Shown: positions 53,502-62,185 of the stretch, in pieces
Layout of the letters: each line of letters opens with the position of its first letter
Numbering within the stretch: the stretch's first letter is position 1
Assembly: GCF_000473325.1 (NCBI RefSeq)
Contig: NZ_KI421513.1
Span: forward strand, 2,985,217-3,049,216
DNA: 64,000 bases
Direction of reading: 5' to 3'
From: Leisingera caerulea DSM 24564
GTDB taxonomy: Bacteria > Pseudomonadota > Alphaproteobacteria > Rhodobacterales > Rhodobacteraceae
Notes under the pieces: generated by a model
What the model was told of the DNA's origin: nothing
Seen by the model: the letters and a program-made list of their open reading frames with translations, nothing else
The model's database searches: none
Program-made: the position numbers and the translations under genes

Positions 53502-53720
53502 TTAACCCGCCCTTAACCGCCGCAGCACAAACAGCCGGATGGCAGATGCCAGCCCGCAGTCCTCGCCGCGGGTTTCATCGATTTCGGCTGCCAAGTCGTT
53601 AATTGCCCGGTCTTCGGCGGCTGCAATCTCGCGGAAGGCATCCCAGAAGTCATCCTCCAGCGACACCGAGGTCCGGTGCCCGCGCAGGGTCAGGGAATGC
53701 TTCTTGGGGCGGGAGCTCAT
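53502..53720 (-). CDS. ribbon-helix-helix domain protein
   Basis: 72 residues. LTLRGHRTSVSLEDDFWDAF is the DNA-binding strand and first helix of an RHH_4-type Arc-like fold; ASAIRLFVLRRLRAG forms the end helix. Probable regulator. ATG 53720 overlaps the DUF4169 stop (ATGA); third gene of the fumC operon. Confidence 0.88.
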   Translation of the reverse strand: MSSRPKKHSLTLRGHRTSVSLEDDFWDAFREIAAAEDRAINDLAAEIDETRGEDCGLASAIRLFVLRRLRAG

Positions 53721-53893
53721 TCGTCGCGCTTGTGCTCGTCCAGACGCTTGATCTCATGAGCGTTGCGCGCATTGTCCAGATCTTTTTCTGCCTTGGTGCG
53801 CCCAAAGGTCACGGCGTTCCGGTCAGCACGGGCCTTTTTCTCGGCCCGTGCTTTTTCTTTTCTGAACCGGTTCAGATTGACCGGTTTTCCCAT
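53717..53893 (-). CDS. DUF4169 small basic protein
   Basis: 58 residues: [20 protein letters not shown] at the N-terminus and DLDNARNAHEIKRLDEHKRD at the end, the DUF4169 pattern; highly charged and probably helical. ATG shares a base with the fumC TGA, and its own TGA overlaps the RHH ATG. The gene forms an uninterrupted coupled triplet fumC-DUF4169-RHH. Function unknown. Confidence 0.9.
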   Translation of the reverse strand: MGKPVNLNRFRKEKARAEKKARADRNAVTFGRTKAEKDLDNARNAHEIKRLDEHKRDE

Positions 53894-55287
53894 CAGTCCT
53901 TCGGCCCGATCATCTGCTCAGGCCGCACCACGGCGTCAAAGGTGGCTTCATCCACGAAGCCCAGCTTGACAGCTTCTTCCTTCAGCGTGGTGCCGTTCTT
54001 ATGCGCGGTCTTGGCCACGGTGGTCGCGTTGTCGTAGCCGATGGTCGGTGCCAGTGCCGTGACCAGCATCAGCGACTCTTTCATCAGCTTTTCGATGCGC
54101 GGCTCATTGGCCTTGATGCCGTTCAGCATCCGCTCAGTAAAGCTGTCCGCCGCATCGCCCAGCAGCTGGATCGACTGCAGCAGGTTGTAGGACATCATCG
54201 GATTGTAGACGTTCAGCTCAAAATGGCCCTGGGAGCCTGCGAACTTGATCGCCGCGTCATTGCCCATCACATGGGCTGCCACCTGGGTCAGCGCCTCTGC
54301 CTGGGTCGGGTTCACCTTGCCCGGCATGATCGAGGAGCCCGGCTCGTTCTCCGGCAGGATCAGCTCGCCGAGGCCGGAGCGCGGGCCGGAGCCCAGGAAG
54401 CGGATGTCGTTGGCGATCTTGTAGCAGCTGCCCGCAATGGTCGCGAGCGCGCCGGACAGGAATACCATGGCGTCATGCGCCGCCAGCGCCTCGAACTTGT
54501 TCGGGGCGGTGACAAAAGGCAGACCGGTAATCTCTGCCATATTGGCGGCAACCTTCTCGCTCCAGCCCTTCTGGGTGTTCAGGCCGGTGCCCACGGCGGT
54601 GCCGCCCTGCGCCAGCTCATAGATCCCGGGCATGGCCGCCTCGACCCGCGCCAGCCCTTGGCGGATCTGATGCGCGTAACCGCCGAATTCCTGGCCCAGG
54701 GTCAGCGGCGTCGCGTCCTGGGTGTGGGTGCGGCCGATCTTGATGATGTCCTTGAACTCTTCGGACTTCTTTTCCAGCCCTTCGGCCAGCTTGGTCAGGC
54801 CCGGCACCAGCACGTCGCGCACCATCATCGCAGTGGCGATATGCATCGCGGTCGGGAAGGTGTCGTTGGAGGACTGGCCCATGTTGCAGTGATCGTTCGG
54901 GTGAACCGGATCTTTGGTGCCGATGGTGCCGCCCAGAATCTCGATGGCGCGGTTTGCGATCACTTCGTTCGAGTTCATGTTGGACTGGGTGCCCGATCCG
55001 GTCTGCCACACCACCAGCGGGAAGTTGTCGTCGAACTTGCCAGCCACAACTTCGCTGGCGGCCTGGATGACGGCATCGGCGATTTTCGCGTCCAGCTTGC
55101 CCGACTCCTTGTTGGCCATGGCGCAGGCCTGCTTAATCACCCCCAGCGCGCGCACGATGGCGACCGGCTGCTTTTCCCAGCCGATCGGGAAGTTCATGAT
55201 CGACCGCTGGGTCTGGGCGCCCCAGTACTTGTCTGCGGGGACCTCAAGCGGGCCAAAGCTGTCGGTTTCGGTGCGGGTTTCGGACAT
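53893..55287 (-). CDS. fumC: class II fumarate hydratase
   Basis: 464 residues. Converts fumarate to malate in the TCA cycle without an iron-sulfur cluster. [59 protein letters not shown] and the signature [13 protein letters not shown] are seen. ATG 55287 is the family start; the open frame continues upstream without similarity. Its last base is used by the DUF4169 start. Confidence 0.98.
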   Translation of the reverse strand: MSETRTETDSFGPLEVPADKYWGAQTQRSIMNFPIGWEKQPVAIVRALGVIKQACAMANKESGKLDAKIADAVIQAASEVVAGKFDDNFPLVVWQTGSGTQSNMNSNEVIANRAIEILGGTIGTKDPVHPNDHCNMGQSSNDTFPTAMHIATAMMVRDVLVPGLTKLAEGLEKKSEEFKDIIKIGRTHTQDATPLTLGQEFGGYAHQIRQGLARVEAAMPGIYELAQGGTAVGTGLNTQKGWSEKVAANMAEITGLPFVTAPNKFEALAAHDAMVFLSGALATIAGSCYKIANDIRFLGSGPRSGLGELILPENEPGSSIMPGKVNPTQAEALTQVAAHVMGNDAAIKFAGSQGHFELNVYNPMMSYNLLQSIQLLGDAADSFTERMLNGIKANEPRIEKLMKESLMLVTALAPTIGYDNATTVAKTAHKNGTTLKEEAVKLGFVDEATFDAVVRPEQMIGPKD

Positions 55288-55490
55288 CCGTCTTCTCTCC
55301 GTTGCGTATGCGATTGCATGCCGTTTAGCCTGCGCGTTGCTGCAGTGCAATTGGCCAGTTGCGCGCAGCATAGCCAATCACGCGGACAGGTATAGTGCCG
55401 AATTGGCGCATTCCAGGACATGCCATTGCCTGAAACCATGCTATGGTTACAGTGCAGGGGCAGGCTGGGACATCCGGAAGGAAATGCAAC

Positions 55491-56051
55491 GTGCCGACGC
55501 TTATGCGAAACTTCACGTTCACGTTGAGCTTTGCCGCCGTGCTTGCGGCGGCGGCCCTCTTGCTGCTGCCGCATTGGGCGCGCGCGGATATTTCCCGTTT
55601 TGCGGGCGAATACGCCGGCAGCGTCGAGATCGTGAAGGAGGACGGTGACACCGATCCCCGGGATATGAGCGTGGTGATCCGCGAATTGAAGAAGGGGTTC
55701 ACCATCAAGTGGACGTCAACGACGGAAAAGGACGACGGGCGCCGGAAATCGAAAACCTATGAGATCGAGTTCCTGCCCAGCGCCCGCGACGGCGTGTTTT
55801 CCGCAGCGATGACCCGCAATGTTTTCGGCCATTCGGTGCCGCTCGACCCGATGAAGGGGGAGCCGTTTGTCTGGGGCCGCATCACTGATGACACACTGAC
55901 GGTGTTCTCGCTGTATATCCATCCCAACGGCGATTATGAGATGCAGCAATACGACCGGACACTGGCCGAAGGCGGACTGGATCTGGACTATACCTCACGC
56001 CTGAACGGTGAGCCGCGGCGGCAGCTCAGCACATTCCTGTCGCGGCAGTGA
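55491..56051 (+). CDS. exported protein of unknown function
   Basis: 186 residues with a signal peptide (MRNFTFTLSFAAVLAAAALL ending at ARA). The mature part is a single beta-rich domain (FAGEYAGSVEIVKEDGDTDP; KKGFTIKWTSTTEK; YIHPNGDYEMQQYDRT), lipocalin- or calycin-like by impression only. GTG 55491 has AAGGAA 5-9 bases upstream; ATG 55503 is the alternative. Divergent from fumC; a bidirectional terminator follows. Confidence 0.75.
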   Translation: MPTLMRNFTFTLSFAAVLAAAALLLLPHWARADISRFAGEYAGSVEIVKEDGDTDPRDMSVVIRELKKGFTIKWTSTTEKDDGRRKSKTYEIEFLPSARDGVFSAAMTRNVFGHSVPLDPMKGEPFVWGRITDDTLTVFSLYIHPNGDYEMQQYDRTLAEGGLDLDYTSRLNGEPRRQLSTFLSRQ

Positions 56052-56063
56052 TACAGACAGAAA

Positions 56064-56086
56064 AAGGCGGCCTTCGCAGCCGCCTT
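56064..56086. terminator. bidirectional terminator
   Basis: AAGGCGGC/GCCGCCTT stem with a 7-base loop; TTTTTCTG follows on the minus strand (sspB) and TTTCG on the plus strand. Confidence 0.85.
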
Positions 56087-56111
56087 TCGCGAACCGGGAT
56101 GTCTGCGTGTG

Positions 56112-56585
56112 CTATTTGCGGAAGCTGTCCAGCGAAACGATGTCGGCGTTCTTCTTTTCCTCGGCCGGGGCTTGCACGGTGTCCTGCTCCTCCTCCGCAT
56201 CCGGCGCCGCTGCATAGCCTTCCGGCTCTTCATCGGCGCTTTCGAAGCGCAGTCCGAACTCAACCGACGGGTCGACAAAGGTGCGGATGGCGTCATAGGG
56301 GATATAAAGCGGTTCCGGCGAGTCGCCGAAGTTCAGTGTGACGGCAAAACCTTCATCATCCACTGTCAGATTGTCGAACCAGTGCTGCATGACCACGGTC
56401 ATTTCGCCAGGGTAGCGGTCGGACAGCCAATCGGCCAGTTCCACATCCGGGTGGGCCGTGTCGAATGTGATGAAAAAGTGGTGGTTACCCGGCAAGCCGT
56501 TCTCAGCGATATCCTGCAGCACGGTCCGGATCAGGCCGCGCATGGCTGAGTGCATCAGGTTGCCATAGTCGATTTCACGGGACAT
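56112..56585 (-). CDS. sspB: SspB-type ClpXP adaptor
   Basis: 157 residues. Alphaproteobacterial SspB tethers ssrA-tagged proteins to ClpXP. IDYGNLMHSAMRGLIRTVLQ, GNHHFFITFDTAHPDVELAD, MTVVMQHWFDNL, LNFGDSPEPLYIPYDAI and VDPSVEFGLRF are the family core; a flexible acidic linker ends in ADIVSLDSFRK, the ClpX-binding tail. The substrate tag is encoded by ssrA at 59090 in this same window. Confidence 0.95.
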   Translation of the reverse strand: MSREIDYGNLMHSAMRGLIRTVLQDIAENGLPGNHHFFITFDTAHPDVELADWLSDRYPGEMTVVMQHWFDNLTVDDEGFAVTLNFGDSPEPLYIPYDAIRTFVDPSVEFGLRFESADEEPEGYAAAPDAEEEQDTVQAPAEEKKNADIVSLDSFRK

Positions 56586-56704
56586 GCAGTCACCCTTTGT
56601 TCATTTGCCCTTAAGCATAAGAGATTCTGGCGGAAACAAAAGACCGCCCTTTTGTCCGGCAGAATTATTTTTGGAACGGAACCGCTCTCAGGAAACAGCC
56701 GCAG

Positions 56705-57976
56705 TTAACTGATCGCAAACGGGATTCCTGTCATGGCCAGCGCGGCGCAGGCCATGGCGGCCAGTAACAGCAGCATATTGCCGCGCACCATCCAGGCCGC
56801 CAGCGGCGCCAGCAGAACCAGCAGGACGGCGGTGGCGTTCATGCTGCTCCAGACTGGTACGGGGACATGCAGGATGCCTGCGTCAAAAACCTGGGTATTG
56901 GCAAAGGCCACATGCATCAGGAACCAGACCGACAGGTTCAGGATGACTCCCGCGACCGTGGCGGTTACTGCCTTCAGTGCCATGCCAAGCCGCGGATGCG
57001 CGGCGATGCGTTCGACATAAGGCGCAGCAGCAAAGATCCACAGAAAGCAGGGCATGAAGGTCGCCCACAGCGCCACCGCGCCCGCCGCCAGGAACAGGCC
57101 CAATCCATCCTGCAGCAGCCCCGACAGCATGGCGACAAACTGGGTGACCAGGATCAGGGGGCCGGGGGTGGTCTCGGCCAGTCCCAGCGCGTCGATCATT
57201 TGCCCGGCGGTGATCCAGCCGAACTGGCTCACTACCGTCTGGCTGATGTAGGCCAGCACCGCGTAGGCACCGCCGAAGGTCACCACAGCAAGCTTGGAGA
57301 AGAACCAGCCCACGTCGGCCAGAAAACCCGCGCCGGACAGGCTGAGCGCGATCAGCGGCAGCAGCCACAGGCTGCCCCAGACGGCAATGGTCCGCAAACT
57401 GCTGGCAGCCTGGAAGGGCGCGGCGGCGGCTGGGAGATCCGGGTCTGCTGCCTTGCGCAAGTATCCGGTAAGGGCGGCCGCCAGCACCACCAGCGGAAAC
57501 GGCAGGTTCAGCAGGAACAGCGCGGCAAAGCCAAACCCGGCCAGCATCCAGTCCGCCCTGTTGCGCAGCGCCTTGCCTGCAAGCCGCCGAAGCGCCTGCA
57601 GGATGATGACGACGACGGCGGCCTTGATGCCCAGAAAGGCCGATTGCACCGCGGGCAGGGTGCCGTATTGCACATAGAGCCAGGCCAGAAGGGCAACCAC
57701 CGCAGCACCCGGCAGGACAAACAACAGCCCCGCCAGCAGCCCGCCGGCGGTGCCGCGCATCTTCCAGCCGGTGTAGGTGGCCAGCTGCATCGCTTCCGGC
57801 CCCGGCAGCAGCATGCAAAAGGACAGCCCCCGCAGGAAGCTCTCCTCGCTCAGCCACGGGCGGTCCTCGACCAGTTCCTTGTGCATAACCGCAATCTGCG
57901 CCGCCGGGCCGCCGAAGCTCAGCACCCCGATGCGCCCGAAGACACGGAACATCTCCGTCCAGGCGGGAGGGTTCAT
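56705..57976 (-). CDS. chrA: ChrA-type chromate efflux transporter
   Basis: 423 residues, two tandem CHR domains (long-chain type) with about 10-12 membrane helices. First domain: FRVFGRIGVLSFGGPAAQIA, LPGPEAMQLATYTGW; second: SKLAVVTFGGAYAVLAYISQ, ETTPGPLILVTQFV. Exports chromate. ATG 57976 overlaps the stop of a small ORF upstream (ATGA); the longer frame to 58012 is less likely. Confidence 0.94.
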   Translation of the reverse strand: MNPPAWTEMFRVFGRIGVLSFGGPAAQIAVMHKELVEDRPWLSEESFLRGLSFCMLLPGPEAMQLATYTGWKMRGTAGGLLAGLLFVLPGAAVVALLAWLYVQYGTLPAVQSAFLGIKAAVVVIILQALRRLAGKALRNRADWMLAGFGFAALFLLNLPFPLVVLAAALTGYLRKAADPDLPAAAAPFQAASSLRTIAVWGSLWLLPLIALSLSGAGFLADVGWFFSKLAVVTFGGAYAVLAYISQTVVSQFGWITAGQMIDALGLAETTPGPLILVTQFVAMLSGLLQDGLGLFLAAGAVALWATFMPCFLWIFAAAPYVERIAAHPRLGMALKAVTATVAGVILNLSVWFLMHVAFANTQVFDAGILHVPVPVWSSMNATAVLLVLLAPLAAWMVRGNMLLLLAAMACAALAMTGIPFAIS

Positions 57977-58179
57977 GCCTTGCGGTCCGATGGCCAGTCG
58001 CGGCCAACGCACTGGCTGCCAAGGGCCCAGCGGTACAGCGCGTCACAATGGGTCATGCCTGCCTCAAGCTGCTGATGGTCCTTCATTGACCGGCGCGACA
58101 GCTCCTCCGCCATGCGGAGCGGCAAGCCGTGCCACTTGGTACCGGCGCCTCTCACACACCTGGCCAGCCTGTCAAGCAC
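57973..58179 (-). CDS. possible small protein coupled to chrA
   Basis: 68 residues from GTG 58179 (an internal ATG lies at residue 23), no family recognised. KWHGLPLRMAEELSRRSMKD and ALYRWALGSQCVGRDWP look protein-like, and the ATGA overlap with chrA argues for translation. Could be a regulatory or heavy-metal accessory protein; no motif supports either. Confidence 0.5.
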   Translation of the reverse strand: MLDRLARCVRGAGTKWHGLPLRMAEELSRRSMKDHQQLEAGMTHCDALYRWALGSQCVGRDWPSDRKA

Positions 58180-58254
58180 CGCAAGGCTTGGGCGCGGCCG
58201 CTCCGGCAGGGGGCAATGATCAGAACTCTCTATGATGCCGCCGCAATGCGCCCG

Positions 58255-58794
58255 TTAGCGGAGCCGTTCTCCCGTCAGGCAGATCGCCAAGGCCTCTGGC
58301 GGCAGCTGGCCCAGCATTTCAAACATCCGGAAATAATCCATGTTGGAGTGCAATTCGGCAATTCTGCCGTCTTCCACGCGCGCCATGACCTGGCCGGTGA
58401 TCTCAAAAGGTTCGCCATCGCGGGGATTGCTGGTCGCGACCACCAGCCGCACTGACACCCATTCGTCCGTCTCCATCACATGAGTGAAGGTCACTTTGAT
58501 CGGGCCCACAAGGTTGCGCAGCGCGGCAACCACTTCGCTATAATCGCTTTCCGGTTCCGCCAGCGCGGAAACTGACCCCGAAATCAGCGTATTGCGATGC
58601 ATGATTTCGGAGACGGCACCCAGATTGCCTCTGCTCCAGACCTCTTCGAACCAGTAGTGCAGCAGCTGGGCCAAGGGCATGTCCGCCATGCTCGCCGGAT
58701 CGAATGGCGCCGCCATGGCAGTGCGGACGCCGGATGCGGCAGCCCGGCGCGTGGAGAAGGGTTCAGTTGCGGAATTGGTGAGTGTCTGAGTCAT
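58255..58794 (-). CDS. SnoaL/NTF2-like protein
   Basis: 179 residues. After a disordered 45-residue N-terminus, LAQLLHYWFEEVWSRGNLGA starts an NTF2-like cone fold, with VSVRLVVATSNPRDGEPFEI, VMARVEDGRIAELHSNMDYF in the usual SnoaL positions. Role could be a cyclase-like enzyme or ligand-binding protein; substrate unknown. ATG 58794 lies 21 bases inside the longest frame. Confidence 0.75.
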   Translation of the reverse strand: MTQTLTNSATEPFSTRRAAASGVRTAMAAPFDPASMADMPLAQLLHYWFEEVWSRGNLGAVSEIMHRNTLISGSVSALAEPESDYSEVVAALRNLVGPIKVTFTHVMETDEWVSVRLVVATSNPRDGEPFEITGQVMARVEDGRIAELHSNMDYFRMFEMLGQLPPEALAICLTGERLR

Positions 58795-59089
58795 TATTTC
58801 GTTACCTAAAGCCATGCCGCTCAGGCAGGCATCAGAGGGGGCTGTCAGTCGGCCGCGGTGATCCTGGCGGCAGGCCTCAAAGCAAAGGGCTCTTCCCGCT
58901 CCGGCACTGCCGGGCTGGAAACGCAGGACGTTAGTTTTTCAGCATCGGGCGGGCAAAGGCATACACAGCTTTCTAAGGGCGCAGTTCCGGTACAGACCCG
59001 GCATCCTAGCCGCTGGCGGCTGGCATTGCAGCTTTAACTTAAGGTTTTAAGCATTCCCTGCAGGCAGCGGAGCTGGTTTCCATGGGTGG

Positions 59090-59404
59090 TGAAAGTGCAG
59101 GTTTCTGTTGCCAGGTACCTGCGAACCCCGCCTTACGCGGCTAGGCGCAAGGACTTAGATTTCGATTCCTCGAACTGCTTACGCAGCCAGAGCAACCGGA
59201 GCACGATTGTCGTTTGCAATTGTACTGTTCGGGCCGGTACGGTGGCACCCCGCCGAGACAAAGCATACCCCTTTAGACGTCCGTCGATCCTGTTTCGGCC
59301 CCATGATCCCCAAACGAAGGATTTTGGTGGAGCCGCCGGGTACCGCCCCCGGGTCCGATCCGCTTATTACGAGCGCGTTTATGTCCATAGTTCCACAAGG
59401 GAAC
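59090..59404 (-). ncRNA. ssrA: tmRNA, two-piece permuted type
   Basis: Rescues stalled ribosomes by adding a degradation tag. On the minus strand the acceptor piece comes first and ends CGGCTCCACCA at 59325, with a T arm whose loop reads GGCGGTA, the unusual alphaproteobacterial form. After 22 processed bases (59303-59324) the coding piece begins GGGGCCGAAACAGGATCGAC at 59302; its GGGGCCG pairs with CGGCTCC. The tag ORF encodes ANDNRAPVALAA then TAA. The 3' end near 59090 and the 5' end near 59404 are approximate. Confidence 0.95.
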
Positions 59405-59410
59405 AGCAGC

Positions 59411-59438
59411 TATATAGTGTGCTTCGCTGCGGTTGCAA
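59411..59438 (-). promoter_or_regulatory. candidate ssrA promoter
   Basis: Minus-strand TTGCAA (59438-59433), 16 bases, TATATA (59416-59411), placing the transcript start near 59404 just ahead of the acceptor piece. Confidence 0.55.
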
Positions 59439-59449
59439 AGGGGTCAACC

Positions 59450-59561
59450 GGAATCCTGCGAGGATTCCAGCCAGTTTTCCGGCGCGGAAAACTGGTGCAG
59501 TGCCGCCGTCGGAGCCGCCGGAAATCCTCGCAGGATTTCTGGCGGATTTCCGCGCCGGAAA
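59450..59561. repeat. cluster of four palindromes
   Basis: GGAATCCT-gcg-AGGATTCC (59450-59468), CCAGTTTTCC-ggcgc-GGAAAACTGG (59471-59495), GAAATCCT-cgc-AGGATTTC (59521-59539) and TTTCC-gcgcc-GGAAA (59547-59561). The first and third share the arm ATCCT/AGGAT with complementary loops; the second and fourth share TTTCC/GGAAA with complementary loops. It lies between the stop of the 76-residue gene and the ssrA promoter. Confidence 0.75.
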
Positions 59562-59570
59562 ACGGCGCCG

Positions 59571-59801
59571 TCACACCAGTCTGCGGATCGGGGCGCTGTT
59601 GCAGAACACGACCACCTGCCCGCGGTTTTGCACCGCCTGAAATCCACGGGCGCGGACCTCGGCCAGAAACGCCTCCATCCCGGCGTAACGCTCAATAACG
59701 CGGATCTTGCGGCGCAGCACCTGGCCGCTTTGCACCGCCTTGCAGGCGAAGATATCGCGCAGCCAGATATCGGGGGAGAGGGCGGAGCCGGGCTTGACCA
59801 T
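59571..59801 (-). CDS. 76-residue conserved small protein, paralogue of 53248
   Basis: Related to the gene at 53248 over its whole length and of equal size when started at ATG 59801 (GGGGAT directly upstream): SPDIWLRDIFACKAVQSGQV, LRRKIRVIERYAG, GFQAVQNRGQVVVFCNSAP. A TTG start at 59831 is possible. The basic middle helix and terminal beta strand suggest a small nucleic-acid- or protein-binding fold. Function unknown. Confidence 0.75.
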   Translation of the reverse strand: MVKPGSALSPDIWLRDIFACKAVQSGQVLRRKIRVIERYAGMEAFLAEVRARGFQAVQNRGQVVVFCNSAPIRRLV

Positions 59802-59843
59802 ATCCCCAGTGTCCCGGCTCTTGGTTAGCAAAGTGTTGAGCGG

Positions 59844-60572
59844 CTACTTCTGGGCCCGGGCGGCAAAGACGTCGGAGGCCAGTTTGCGGGTCTCGCTTTC
59901 CAGGTCCTGCAGGCCGGAGACGGCTGCACTGCCGTCGCCAGCCTCGATGGCGTCGGCGATACGTGAGTGCAGGCCGGTGATCACCTCGCGGTCGCGGGCG
60001 GTGAAGGTGATCATGTTCATCAGCGGCTGCATCGCCTCCACCGCGCCGGCCAGCTGGTAGGACAGCACCGGATTGCCCGCGCCATCCACCAGCGCCCGGT
60101 GAAACGCCACGTCGGAGGCGCAGAAGGCCTCATCGGTCAGGCCCGGCTGCCCCTGGCGGAAGATCTCCGCCCGCATGGTGGCCAGGTGATCCGCGCTGCG
60201 GCGCTCGGACGACAGCGGCGCACAGGCGCGTTCCAGCGCATATCGCGCTTCGCAGGCGGTATCGAAACTCACCGCGTTCATGCTCAGCAGCAGCGTAGAA
60301 GTGGTGATCTGCTGCGAATAAGCGTCCTCAAAGCTCAGCCGGTTCACAAAGGCCCCGCCGGAAGCGCCGCGCTGGGTGCGGATCAGCGATTGCGCCGCCA
60401 GTCGCTTCAGCGCTTCGCGCACGGTCGGGCGGGACACCTGGAAATGATCCGACAGCTCCGCCTCGGAGGGCAGCCGCTCATCGACAATCAGCTCGCCGGA
60501 AATGATGGCATCCTTGATCGCCTGGGCTATCTGAACCGAAAGATCGGCGGAGCTGTTGGGGTCAATCTTCAT
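59844..60572 (-). CDS. GntR/FadR-family regulator, candidate DMSP-operon regulator
   Basis: 242 residues. N-terminal winged helix (LPSEAELSDHFQVSRPTVRE; GASGGAFV) and a C-terminal FCD ligand domain (FDTACEARYALERACAPLSS; DVAFHRALVDGAGNPVL; HSRIADAIEAGD) with the His/Asp positions of a metal-carboxylate pocket. Divergent from DUF2182-DUF1326-dmdA-acuI with a tandem repeat between the two genes. As I recall, Ruegeria also carries a GntR gene beside dmdA; the regulatory link here is inference. Confidence 0.92.
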   Translation of the reverse strand: MKIDPNSSADLSVQIAQAIKDAIISGELIVDERLPSEAELSDHFQVSRPTVREALKRLAAQSLIRTQRGASGGAFVNRLSFEDAYSQQITTSTLLLSMNAVSFDTACEARYALERACAPLSSERRSADHLATMRAEIFRQGQPGLTDEAFCASDVAFHRALVDGAGNPVLSYQLAGAVEAMQPLMNMITFTARDREVITGLHSRIADAIEAGDGSAAVSGLQDLESETRKLASDVFAARAQK

Positions 60573-60626
60573 GCTCAGGGTCCTGACGCTGCGTTACGCC
60601 GGAGTTGGCCCGGCAAGAAATCATTT

Positions 60627-60656
60627 GTCTGACATTTAAAAGTCTGACATTTAAAA
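60627..60656. promoter_or_regulatory. perfect 15-bp tandem repeat, candidate GntR operator
   Basis: GTCTGACATTTAAAA occurs at 60627-60641 and again at 60642-60656, back to back, in the 125-base gap between the GntR gene and the DUF2182 gene. The placement fits an operator controlling both directions. Confidence 0.7.
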
Positions 60657-60697
60657 CTCAAGACGTGAGTCGCTAACCCTCATACCCGGAGCGCGCC

Positions 60698-61468
60698 ATG
60701 AAAGCCATTCTGGCACAACGGATCAGAACCATGGGAGGCTGGCATTGGCTGGGCCTGTTCGGGCTGATCCTGGGGGCGTGGGGGCTGCTCTATGCGATGT
60801 CCGCGCCGGCTGAGCTGCGCGCGGCGGGGGCCATATACGGGCCTGATTTCTGGCGCGACTTCTGCACGCTGACGCCGGATGCGGCGGGCTTTGGCAAGAT
60901 GCTGATGATGTGGGCGCTGATGTCGGCGGCGATGATGGCGCCGACCGCGCTGCCTGCCTTTGCCACTTACGAGGATCTGTCCCACACCGCGCCGGACACA
61001 AGCTTCACCTGGCTGGTGGGCGGCTATCTGGCAGTGTGGCTGGGCTTTTCGGCGCTGGCCGCCGTGCTGCAGCTGGGGCTGTTCCAGGCAGAGCTGCTCA
61101 CCGCTTTCGGCGACAGCAACTCGCGCTACCTGTCGGCGGGTCTGCTGCTGGTCGCGGGCGGCTATCAGTTCTCGCCGGTGAAGGAAGCCTGCCTCAGCAA
61201 ATGCCGCCGCCCGCTGGTGTTCTTTATGCAGCACTGGGACGAGGGTCCGCTGCGCAACGGGCTGCGGCTGGGGCTGGTGTGCCTGGGCTGCTGCTGGGCG
61301 CTGATGCTGCTGGCCTTTGCGGGCGGCACCATGAACATCGCTTTCATGGGGCTGGCGACCGTGATCATGATTTTGGAAAAGCTGCCGGAGCTGGGCCGCT
61401 ACATCACCAAACCGCTGGGTGCGGGGCTGGTGGGAGCGGCGCTGGCGCTGGCGGCAGGGATTATCTGA
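60698..61468 (+). CDS. DUF2182 integral membrane protein
   Basis: 256 residues with about six membrane helices. MMWALMSAAMMAPTALPAFA, LSAGLLLVAGGYQFSPVKEA, CLSKCRRPLVFF and NGLRLGLVCLGCCWALMLL are the DUF2182 pattern, with cysteines and Met-rich helices that suggest metal binding. Co-occurs with DUF1326, encoded 15 bases downstream. Possibly supplies or exports a metal; not tested as far as I know. Confidence 0.9.
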   Translation: MKAILAQRIRTMGGWHWLGLFGLILGAWGLLYAMSAPAELRAAGAIYGPDFWRDFCTLTPDAAGFGKMLMMWALMSAAMMAPTALPAFATYEDLSHTAPDTSFTWLVGGYLAVWLGFSALAAVLQLGLFQAELLTAFGDSNSRYLSAGLLLVAGGYQFSPVKEACLSKCRRPLVFFMQHWDEGPLRNGLRLGLVCLGCCWALMLLAFAGGTMNIAFMGLATVIMILEKLPELGRYITKPLGAGLVGAALALAAGII

Positions 61469-61483
61469 GAGGGAGACTAAGAT

Positions 61484-62116
61484 ATGGCCTTGGACGCCGC
61501 AACGGGCACCGTGCCCTGGACAATCAAAGGGGAACTGATCCTCAACTGCAACTGCACCGTGTTCTGCCCCTGCGTGGTGTCGCTGGGCAAGCACCCGCCG
61601 ACCGAGGGCCACTGCCAGGCCTGGGCCGGGGTGCGCATCGACGCGGGCGACTACGGCGGGGTTGACCTGTCGGGCCTGAACGTCGGCCTGTTCCTGGAGA
61701 TCCCCGGCAACATGGGCCGCGGCAACTGGAAAGCGGCGGCCTATATCGACGACCGCGCCTCGGATGACGCCTATGATGCGCTGGTCGCGATCTTCTCCGG
61801 CGCGGCGCGCGGCACCACCGGGCTGTTCTCCATGCTGGTAGGCGAGTTCCTGGGCGCTGAACGCGCACCGGTCACGTTCGAGACCGAAGGCAAGGAGCGC
61901 CGCCTGATGGTCGGCAAGAAGATCCAGGGCGCGGTGGTCCCGGTCGAGGGCAAGGACGGCAAGGAGATCGTCGTCACCAACACCGAATACTGGATGGGTC
62001 CCGACATCACCGTCGCCACCGCAACCAAGGGCCGCGTGCGCGCCTTTGGCAGGGTCTGGGATTTCGACGGCCGCTCTGCCGAGATCTGCCAGATCGACTG
62101 GCACGGCCCGAAGTAA
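61484..62116 (+). CDS. DUF1326 protein
   Basis: 210 residues, soluble. KGELILNCNCTVFCPCVVSL carries three conserved cysteines (C-N-C, C-P-C), followed by GHCQAWAGVRIDAGDYGGVD and a beta-rich remainder. Partner of DUF2182 in many genomes. The cysteine cluster could bind a metal. Placed in the same direction as dmdA, 69 bases upstream. Confidence 0.9.
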   Translation: MALDAATGTVPWTIKGELILNCNCTVFCPCVVSLGKHPPTEGHCQAWAGVRIDAGDYGGVDLSGLNVGLFLEIPGNMGRGNWKAAAYIDDRASDDAYDALVAIFSGAARGTTGLFSMLVGEFLGAERAPVTFETEGKERRLMVGKKIQGAVVPVEGKDGKEIVVTNTEYWMGPDITVATATKGRVRAFGRVWDFDGRSAEICQIDWHGPK

Positions 62117-62185
62117 ACGGCTTTTCCGGCGGCGGCGCCTGCGCGGCCGCCGGGCATCCTGCGCATGGTTCTGGGAGGATACGCC

